This document shows, one piece after another, positions 7,078-11,929 of a stretch of 11,929 nt of DNA. The position numbers were made by a program, and so were the translations under genes. The stretch is taken from assembly GCA_011049795.1 (NCBI GenBank), contig DRHD01000154.1:1-11929 (forward strand), in the 5' to 3' direction. Each line of letters begins with the position of its first letter. The first letter of the stretch is position 1. The notes under the pieces are model-generated. The model had not been told where the DNA came from and did not search any database. It saw only the letters and a program-made list of their open reading frames with translations. Origin of the DNA: Porticoccus sp. (lineage in GTDB: Bacteria > Pseudomonadota > Gammaproteobacteria > Pseudomonadales > Porticoccaceae).

Positions 7078-8138
7078 TGGTATACCGTATAGTTCTTTTC
7101 AACCCATTCGCGATAGGCACCCGACTGCACGTTAGTTACCCAGTTTTGATTATCCAAATACCACCGCACAGTTTTTCGGATGCCTGTTTCAAAGGTTTCT
7201 GCAGGTTTCCAGCCAAGTTCACGTTCAATTTTTTGAGCGTCAATGGCATAGCGTTGATCATGCCCGGGGCGATCTGCTACAAAAGCAATTTGTTTGCAGT
7301 ATTTTTTGCCATCTTGCCGAGGACGTAACTCATCCAGCAAGGCACAAACGGTGTGCACAATATCTAGGTTAGCTTTTTCGTTCCAGCCACCCACATTATA
7401 TGTTTCCCCTAACGTACCGGCTTCCAATACTCGACGAATGGCGCTGCAATGATCCGTAACAAAAAGCCAATCCCGAATCTGCTGGCCATCGCCATAGACA
7501 GGTAGTACTTTGCCAGCCAAGGCATTAACAATCACCAGTGGAATAAGTTTTTCTGGAAAATGATAAGGGCCGTAGTTGTTTGAACAGTTGGTGGTTAGTA
7601 CTGGTAGCCCATAGGTGTGGTGATAGGATCGGACTAGATGGTCACTCGCTGCTTTACTCGCAGAATAGGGGCTATTTGGCTCATAGCGGTGGGTTTCACT
7701 GAAGGCTGGTTCGTCCTTAGCCAAGGAGCCATACACCTCATCAGTGGAGACATGCAAAAATCGAAAATTAGTCTTTGACCCTTCCTTTAGTTTGTCCCAG
7801 TAGGTGCGAACAGATTCTAAAAGATGGAATGTTCCTACTACATTTGTTTGCACAAAAGCCTCTGGCCCATGTATGGAACGATCAACATGAGACTCTGCTG
7901 CAAAATTGAGAACAGCCCGCGGTTGGTGTTTTTCGAGTAATTTAGATATTAGAGTCGTATCACCAATGTCACCTTTAACAAAGATGTGACGAGTATCACC
8001 TTGTAGGGAGGAAAGGCTTTCAAGGTTTCCCGCATAGGTCAGGGAGTCAATGTTAACAATGTGTTCGTCATTTTGTCGTAACCAGTCCATCACAAAGTTG
8101 GCGCCAATAAAACCTGCACCGCCAGTTACAAAGATCAT
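7074..8138 (-). CDS. rfbB: dTDP-glucose 4,6-dehydratase
   Basis: A 354-residue extended SDR of the RmlB type at full length. The NAD-binding motif is GGAGFIG at 6-12, DSLTYAGNLESL is at 31-42, AAESHVDRSI at 80-89, the catalytic STDEVYG at 131-137 (Thr132, Asp133, Glu134), and YSASK at 158-162. It removes water from dTDP-glucose, giving dTDP-4-keto-6-deoxyglucose. That product is the branch point here: RfbC/RfbD take it to rhamnose and the FdtA/B/C-like enzymes to an aminodeoxyhexose. The ATG at 8138 has AAGGG six bases upstream. It is the first gene of the leftward block, and a TATAAT hexamer lies 84 bases upstream of the start. Confidence 0.97.
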   Translation of the reverse strand: MIFVTGGAGFIGANFVMDWLRQNDEHIVNIDSLTYAGNLESLSSLQGDTRHIFVKGDIGDTTLISKLLEKHQPRAVLNFAAESHVDRSIHGPEAFVQTNVVGTFHLLESVRTYWDKLKEGSKTNFRFLHVSTDEVYGSLAKDEPAFSETHRYEPNSPYSASKAASDHLVRSYHHTYGLPVLTTNCSNNYGPYHFPEKLIPLVIVNALAGKVLPVYGDGQQIRDWLFVTDHCSAIRRVLEAGTLGETYNVGGWNEKANLDIVHTVCALLDELRPRQDGKKYCKQIAFVADRPGHDQRYAIDAQKIERELGWKPAETFETGIRKTVRWYLDNQNWVTNVQSGAYREWVEKNYTVYQ

Positions 8139-8488
8139 ATGAAGCCCTTCTCAATTCAGTAAAAAATCGCCCTTTGATACAGCATGCGTGTGATGGGTCT
8201 GTGCGACATTTAATGGGGCGAATTATAATTTATTTTCTGAGCTATTGGTATGGAAGCCAGTTTTTTATGGCATTGTTTGTAGTAAAAAACTCGGTGTATA
8301 ACTCAACAGTGGTTCTACGCAACACCTGCAGTTGATTATTCTGGGGTGGTTGTTCAGCTCATCTGTGATTCATCTAGCGAGCCGATTTTATGTTCGATTG
8401 TGGGTCGATATTTCAAAGGCACGAGAAATACTGGGTTGGGCACCGCCGATTACGGTTGATGAGGGGCTTCGGCGAGCGGTAGAAGGCT
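8139..8488. other. Intergenic region between rfbB and the sugar transferase
   Basis: 350 bases without an intact gene. The half next to rfbB is AT-rich and holds a minus-strand TATAAT that could drive rfbBDAC. The half next to the sugar transferase holds the plus-strand remnant of a sugar epimerase/reductase gene. I see no convincing intrinsic terminator, RNA gene or JUMPstart/ops element for the minus-strand operon. The change in character across about 8300-8390 suggests a recombination junction, which is inference. Confidence 0.6.
8222..8227 (-). promoter_or_regulatory. Candidate -10 box upstream of rfbB
   Basis: A perfect TATAAT on the minus strand, 84 bases before the rfbB ATG, in an AT-rich stretch just after the gene gap. 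At 17-base spacing the -35 is TACCAA, a poor match. The hexamer lies in a 10-base self-complementary AATTATAATT, so it also reads on the plus strand. It is plausible as the start of the rfbBDAC transcript but unsupported beyond the hexamer and position. Confidence 0.35.
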
Positions 8489-8499
8489 TTAAGAAGTAG
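8383..8499 (+). pseudogene. C-terminal remnant of an NAD-dependent sugar epimerase/reductase gene
   Basis: On the plus strand, 8404-8499 reads VDISKAREILGW, then APPITVD, then EGLRRAVEGFKK and a TAG stop. This is the characteristic C-terminus of the extended-SDR epimerase/reductases that accompany initiating sugar transferases (for example WbpV-like proteins). Just upstream, another frame reads DCGS at 8396-8407, resembling the CGSL that normally precedes VDISK, so a small deletion or frameshift may lie at about 8404-8407. Further upstream the frames hit stops (8375-8377, 8299-8301), and no Rossmann domain is present. It runs opposite to its neighbours and its stop overlaps the sugar-transferase 3' end by 11 bases. 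The family assignment rests on about 32 residues, so it is good but not certain. Confidence 0.7.
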
Positions 8500-9088
8500 T
8501 TTTTGGTGTGGTTGGACTTGGTTTATATGTTCGTACCCGATCGCCATGCCCTTTGCCTAGGACGGTATCAATTATCAGTCTGATATATAGCTTCAAACGC
8601 ATGCTGCTGATCATGAGCTGGTCATAGCGGGCAAGTTTTCGCGGCGTTGACATATCCACTTCGTTAACTTGGGCGAGGCCAGTAACGCCAGGGCGGACCT
8701 TAAAGATACCTCTCTTGTCTCTTTCCTCGATGAGTTCAGTCTGGTTGGGTAGGCAAGGCCTTGGGCCAACGAGGCTCATGTGTCCGAGTAGTACGTTAAG
8801 CAACTGTGGTAGTTCATCAAGTTTGGTTTTTCGTAAGAAGCCTCCGAGCTTGGTAATGCTTGCGGTGTCTACTAGGTGAGTGCCGACCGAGCTAGTATTG
8901 ATGGACATGGTTCTAAATTTTACTAGGGTAAACAATTGTTGATTTCTACCCACTCGTTGCTGGAAGAATATCGGTGAGCCGGTGTCAAAAAGGCCGATGA
9001 TATAAATGGCGAGCATGATCGGTAGGCCACCAATAATGCCGACGAGTGAAAGAGCTATATCAATAATCCTGAGTAGAAAACGTTGCAT
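8489..9088 (-). CDS. Initiating polyprenyl-phosphate sugar-phosphate transferase (PglC/WbpL-like function)
   Basis: A 199-residue bacterial sugar transferase of the small, single-domain type. An N-terminal hydrophobic segment at 8-33 contains Pro23, as in the re-entrant helix of PglC. Then come GSPIFFQQRVGR at 37-48, LVKFRTM at 55-61, the catalytic Asp91-Glu92 in LRKTKLDELPQL, and MSLVGPRP at 104-111. Family members transfer a sugar-1-phosphate from a UDP-sugar to undecaprenyl phosphate at the inner membrane. Next to a WbpM-type dehydratase, the likely donor is a UDP-6-deoxy-HexNAc such as UDP-QuiNAc, UDP-FucNAc or UDP-diNAcBac. The start has only a weak Shine-Dalgarno. It lies 85 bases after the wbpM-like gene and is probably cotranscribed with it. 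Confidence 0.9.
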   Translation of the reverse strand: MQRFLLRIIDIALSLVGIIGGLPIMLAIYIIGLFDTGSPIFFQQRVGRNQQLFTLVKFRTMSINTSSVGTHLVDTASITKLGGFLRKTKLDELPQLLNVLLGHMSLVGPRPCLPNQTELIEERDKRGIFKVRPGVTGLAQVNEVDMSTPRKLARYDQLMISSMRLKLYIRLIIDTVLGKGHGDRVRTYKPSPTTPKTTS

Positions 9089-9173
9089 TTTTAGCTGAAT
9101 GGCCTGGTCGCCTGATGTTAGAAAGGTATCCTATTTATTGGTGACTTCAAAGTGGACAAATTGATGAAAAATA

Positions 9174-11117
9174 CTAAACACGTTCCAGTTTGATGACGTT
9201 GTCTTCTTGCTTCATAAGTGATCTGGATTCGGATAACCATACACTATCATGTAATTCTTTAATGGTAGGCGTGTAGTCAGTAGGTACACTCATTAGCAGG
9301 TTTTGTACTGAATCACATTTATAGTCATGGCAGGCATTATCCAGTTCATCCAAAAATTCTTGGGTTTCCTGCCAACTAAGCGATGTTTCTTCAGCTCGCA
9401 TAATGCGGGAATGTTCTGTGCCACTGACATTGTCTCCAATCAGTAATTCTTCGTAGAGTTTTTCGCCTGGCCGTAACCCAGAAAATTGAATCTCAATATC
9501 CCCTTCTGGATGGTCAACGTCTTTGACCTCCAGACCGGAGAGGTGAACCATACGTTTGGCCAAGTCTACAATTTTGACGGGTTCACCCATATCAAGAACA
9601 AAGACATCGCCTCCCTGGCCCATTGAGCCAGCCTGGATAACCAGTTCTGATGCTTCGGGAATGGTCATAAAATAGCGAATAATATCGGGGTGGGTGACGG
9701 TAATGGGGCCGCCTTGTTCGAGCTGTTCACGGAACAGAGGCACCACTGAACCGGAAGAGCCCAGCACATTCCCAAAGCGTACCATAGTGAATCGTGTTTT
9801 ATTCTGCCGTTGTGCCAGGCTTTGAAGTACCAGTTCGGATACTCGTTTGGAGGCTCCCATGATATTGGTGGGTCGTACCGCCTTATCAGTAGAGACAAGT
9901 ACAAAGGACTCGACACCTGTTTTAATGGCGGCTTCTGCACAATACCAGGTGCCAAAGACATTGTTGCGTACACCTTCGATGATGTTGTGTTCAACCAGTG
10001 GTACATGCTTGTAGGCGGCTGCATGGTAGACAGTCTGGACGCCAAAGGTCGCCATGATGGATTCCAGGCGAGGCTGATTTTGAACTGACCCTATAAGTGA
10101 TACCAGCTCGGTCTCCCCTTGGAAGGCTTTTAGGATATGTTGTAGTTCCTGCTCAATCTTATAAAGGCCGTACTCATTGAGCTCAAACAGAATAAGATAT
10201 GAGGGTTTCTGCTGAAGTATCTGGCGACACAGCTCACTGCCAATAGAGCCACCGGCACCAGTGACCATCACTACCTTGTCGGTTATACAGGCGTGTAGGA
10301 GTTCTGGGTCTGATTTAACCGGGTCACGGCCAAGTAGATCATCAATCTCCACATCCCGGATATCTTCTATTCGTGCTTTGCCAGTCAGGATATCCGTCAG
10401 GTCGGGGATCGTCTGAACGGTAAGGGCAAGAGGTTCGAGTTGCCTGATCACCTCCGCACGTTCTGACAGGGAGGCACTTCCCAAGGCTAACAGTACTTTG
10501 TGTGCTGAATTTTCCCTGGCCAGTTGCATCATTTTTTTTGGCCGGTGGACTAGTAGGCCTGCAACTAAACTCCCTTTGAGCTTGGGGTTGTCATCCACAA
10601 AGGCAACGGGTTTGTAGGAGGTCTTTTGTAGAGATTGGACCAACTGGTGCCCAGAATACCCTGCGCCATAAATAATCACCGGCTCCCGGGTTCCATGTCG
10701 TTCTTGGTGGGTTAGCATCAAGATATTACGCATCAAAATTCGTGGGCTACCAACCAAAAATAAAGCGATAAACATATAGATAAAAGGCACTGACCGGGGA
10801 ATGGGTGAGTGAATGAGGAAGCTGGAGGCGGCCAGTGCAGCACCGGAGATACCGATGCCTATCATAATTGAGTTGATCGCCTGAACTGACATATAACGGA
10901 GGATAGCGCGGTAGAGCCCAAGCTTAATAAAGGCCAGCAAAGACACAGCAATCGTAATGCCCAGACTGATAAGCTCTTTGTTTGATACATCAAGATACAG
11001 CGTGCCAAGCCTTAAACATATTGCTATGTAAAAAGCGGCAGAGATAGCGAGAGCGTCATAAATGAGTGAGATAGTTCGTTTTGTTGATCTTTTTGACTCG
11101 AATAGAGCTTCTAGCAT
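9174..11117 (-). CDS. wbpM: Membrane-bound UDP-GlcNAc 4,6-dehydratase (WbpM/PglF/CapD family)
   Basis: A 647-residue protein at the usual length for this large family. Four membrane segments lie at about 18-38, 48-70, 80-103 and 108-125. A nucleotide-binding-like domain (YGAGYSGHQLV near 150-160) follows, then the SDR catalytic domain: TGAGGSIGSE at 286-295, STDKAVRP at 409-416 and MGASK at 420-424. Met420 replaces the usual SDR tyrosine, as is characteristic of WbpM and PglF. It converts UDP-GlcNAc to UDP-4-keto-6-deoxy-GlcNAc. The frame is open to an ATG at 11192, but that ATG directly follows a TATAAT and lacks a ribosome site. The ATG at 11117 has AGAGG nine bases upstream and gives the normal MLEALFESKRSTKRT start. 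Confidence 0.93.
   Translation of the reverse strand: MLEALFESKRSTKRTISLIYDALAISAAFYIAICLRLGTLYLDVSNKELISLGITIAVSLLAFIKLGLYRAILRYMSVQAINSIMIGIGISGAALAASSFLIHSPIPRSVPFIYMFIALFLVGSPRILMRNILMLTHQERHGTREPVIIYGAGYSGHQLVQSLQKTSYKPVAFVDDNPKLKGSLVAGLLVHRPKKMMQLARENSAHKVLLALGSASLSERAEVIRQLEPLALTVQTIPDLTDILTGKARIEDIRDVEIDDLLGRDPVKSDPELLHACITDKVVMVTGAGGSIGSELCRQILQQKPSYLILFELNEYGLYKIEQELQHILKAFQGETELVSLIGSVQNQPRLESIMATFGVQTVYHAAAYKHVPLVEHNIIEGVRNNVFGTWYCAEAAIKTGVESFVLVSTDKAVRPTNIMGASKRVSELVLQSLAQRQNKTRFTMVRFGNVLGSSGSVVPLFREQLEQGGPITVTHPDIIRYFMTIPEASELVIQAGSMGQGGDVFVLDMGEPVKIVDLAKRMVHLSGLEVKDVDHPEGDIEIQFSGLRPGEKLYEELLIGDNVSGTEHSRIMRAEETSLSWQETQEFLDELDNACHDYKCDSVQNLLMSVPTDYTPTIKELHDSVWLSESRSLMKQEDNVIKLERV
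9505..9534. repeat. Bulged 12-bp inverted repeat inside wbpM
   Basis: TCTGGA (9505-9510) and GGTCAA (9512-9517) pair with TCCAGA (9529-9534) and TTGACC (9523-9528), with one bulged T at 9511 and a five-base loop. It is in the 3' quarter of the wbpM coding sequence. Confidence 0.6.
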
Positions 11118-11126
11118 TTTGGCTCG

Positions 11127-11131
11127 CCTCT
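11127..11131 (-). promoter_or_regulatory. Ribosome-binding site deciding the wbpM start
   Basis: AGAGG on the minus strand, nine bases before the ATG at 11117. The alternative in-frame ATG at 11192 has no such site, so this favours the shorter protein. Confidence 0.6.
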
Positions 11132-11168
11132 GGTATTCCCTTTGGTATTGGTGCTTCCTGCAATGCAA

Positions 11169-11200
11169 CTTATACGATGCTTGAAACCGCATATTATAAG
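11169..11200. repeat. Inverted repeat overlapping the putative wbpM promoter
   Basis: The arms are CTTATA-cg-ATGC and GCAT-at-TATAAG, separated by eight bases. Ten of twelve positions per arm pair, with a two-base mismatch in the middle. The centre falls at about 11184-11185, close to the predicted transcription start. It could be an operator or an mRNA leader hairpin, or chance in AT-rich DNA. Confidence 0.4.
11193..11198 (-). promoter_or_regulatory. Candidate -10 box for wbpM
   Basis: A perfect TATAAT on the minus strand, 75 bases before the preferred wbpM start; transcription would begin near 11186. The -35 position at 17-base spacing reads ATGGAT, a weak match. The hexamer lies in the distal arm of a 32-base dyad at 11169-11200, so a repressor or an RNA hairpin at the 5' end is possible. 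Confidence 0.4.
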
Positions 11201-11378
11201 TGCAGAGGCCATTCTATCCATGAACCAGTTAACTTGCTATCAATACAATGAGGACGTATTTTTATCTAGCAAGCTAAATACCCAGTAGATGAGCTCTATT
11301 CTTGTGCTGCTCCAAAGTTAGTTTAAAGGTAAGGGCTTCTTCTTGGTTTTGAAACTACTTTTCTTTGCATATGACATT

Positions 11379-11384
11379 TATAAT
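11379..11384 (+). promoter_or_regulatory. Candidate -10 box for the MFS gene
   Basis: TATAAT on the plus strand, 46 bases before the MFS ATG. No good -35 lies at normal spacing; TTGAAA at 11349-11354 is 24 bases away, which is too far. Weakly supported. Confidence 0.3.
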
Positions 11385-11430
11385 GCTTCTCTTTGATGTA
11401 TGACTCAGTAACTCCCATGATGTCTCTAGC

Positions 11431-11929
11431 ATGAACCCCCTAGAACGAAAAAGCCTCATTGGCCTGGCCTCTCTCTATGCCTTTCGCATGCTGGGGCTAT
11501 TTATGTTGCTGCCTGTCTTGGCGCTTTATGCCGAGAACTATTCTGGCAGCACTGCCATTCTGGTTGGGTTGGCGCTGGGAATCTATGGTTTAACTCAGGG
11601 ATTGCTTCAGATCCCTTTCGGCTTTTTATCGGACAGAATTGGCCGAAAGCCTGTAATTGTTGGTGGAATGTTACTTTTTCTGGTCGGTAGTATCGTAGCT
11701 GCTATGTCGGATTCTATGTGGGGGCTGGTTGCTGGGCGTGCCTTGCAGGGTACTGGTGCAGTAGCCAGCACAATTATGGCACTACTATCTGATCTTACTA
11801 CCGAGCAAAATCGTACTAAGGCAATGGCGGTTGTGGGTGGCAGCATTGGCGTGGCTTTTGCGGTATCTATGGTGTTTGGGCCTGTATTGGCTAATTGGTG
11901 GGGGCTTTCAGGACTATTTTGGTTAACTG
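11431..11929 (+). CDS. MFS transporter, partial (YajR-like)
   Basis: The first 166 codons of a major facilitator transporter that continues past the right edge. It begins MNPLERKSLIGLASLYAFRM and goes straight into TM1. Motif A is GFLSDRIGRKP at 64-74, RALQGTGA is at 103-110, and DLTTEQNRTKAM at 121-132. These resemble the YajR subgroup of putative drug/proton antiporters. Four hydrophobic segments are visible in the part present. It lies divergent from wbpM and probably belongs to the conserved chromosomal flank, not the polysaccharide pathway. In several gammaproteobacteria such a gene sits beside uvrA and ssb; neither is visible here. The ATG lacks a strong ribosome site, but no better in-frame start is seen. 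Substrate unknown. Confidence 0.88.
   Translation, partial: MNPLERKSLIGLASLYAFRMLGLFMLLPVLALYAENYSGSTAILVGLALGIYGLTQGLLQIPFGFLSDRIGRKPVIVGGMLLFLVGSIVAAMSDSMWGLVAGRALQGTGAVASTIMALLSDLTTEQNRTKAMAVVGGSIGVAFAVSMVFGPVLANWWGLSGLFWLT

Larger units (their letters stand above)
11118..11430. other. Divergent intergenic region between wbpM and the MFS gene
   Basis: 313 bases with no gene. It holds the wbpM leader and candidate promoter on the left and a plus-strand TATAAT at 11379-11384 on the right. A 7-bp inverted repeat (CTTGCTA/TAGCAAG at 11233-11239 and 11267-11273) has a 27-base loop and is not compelling. No terminator, tRNA or small ORF stands out. Confidence 0.55.

Noticed and set aside
8474..8481. 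AGCGGTAG on the plus strand, one base from the ops element GGCGGTAG
   Set aside because: It points away from the minus-strand operons and falls in the codons of the reductase remnant; no surrounding JUMPstart sequence is seen.
9665..10088. Open frames on both strands within wbpM
   Set aside because: They are shadows of the wbpM frame with no domain resemblance or ribosome sites.
11118..11192. A 25-residue N-terminal extension of the wbpM product
   Set aside because: The upstream ATG abuts the TATAAT box, has no ribosome site and adds a charged stretch not expected in the family; the ATG at 11117 fits better.

Overview
The window is a stretch of a surface-polysaccharide (probably O-antigen) gene cluster from a Gram-negative bacterium, most likely a gammaproteobacterium. 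The evidence is the rfbBDAC set, a Wzm/Wzt-type ABC exporter, a WbpM-type dehydratase and a YajR-like MFS gene. The species cannot be fixed from the sequence; a marine or Pseudomonas-like lineage is only a guess.

Layout from right to left (all genes on the minus strand except the MFS gene). At the right edge (11431 to end, plus strand) lies the start of an MFS transporter gene, probably the chromosomal flank. Divergent from it is a wbpM-like UDP-GlcNAc 4,6-dehydratase gene (9174-11117), then a small PglC/WbpL-type initiating sugar-phosphate transferase (8489-9088). Next is a 350-base gap holding a plus-strand remnant of the C-terminus of a sugar epimerase/reductase gene and a possible promoter for the genes to the left. 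The rfbBDAC block (8138 down to 4749) follows and makes dTDP-L-rhamnose. A short gap with a plausible promoter leads to wzm-wzt (ABC export), a GT61-type glycosyltransferase, and a tightly coupled fdtC-fdtA-fdtB trio whose last gene runs off the left edge.

How the genes fit together. RfbA and RfbB make dTDP-4-keto-6-deoxyglucose. RfbC and RfbD take it to dTDP-L-rhamnose. FdtA (3,4-ketoisomerase), FdtB (transaminase) and FdtC (acyltransferase) can take the same intermediate to an N-acylated dTDP-3-amino-3,6-dideoxyhexose (Fuc3NAc or Qui3NAc). WbpM and the initiating transferase probably build the first lipid-linked sugar on undecaprenyl phosphate. The GT61 enzyme adds a residue, and Wzm/Wzt exports the chain. 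Wzt lacks the C-terminal chain-binding domain found in some homologues. Most junctions overlap by 1-23 bases or are only 2-6 bases apart, which indicates operons.

The points most worth a second look are the reductase remnant at 8383-8499, which looks like a scar of cluster replacement, and several unusually perfect hairpins inside coding sequence. The best of these is a 15-bp stem with a 4-base loop at 2224-2257. No RNA genes, insertion sequences, CRISPR arrays or convincing intrinsic terminators were found.
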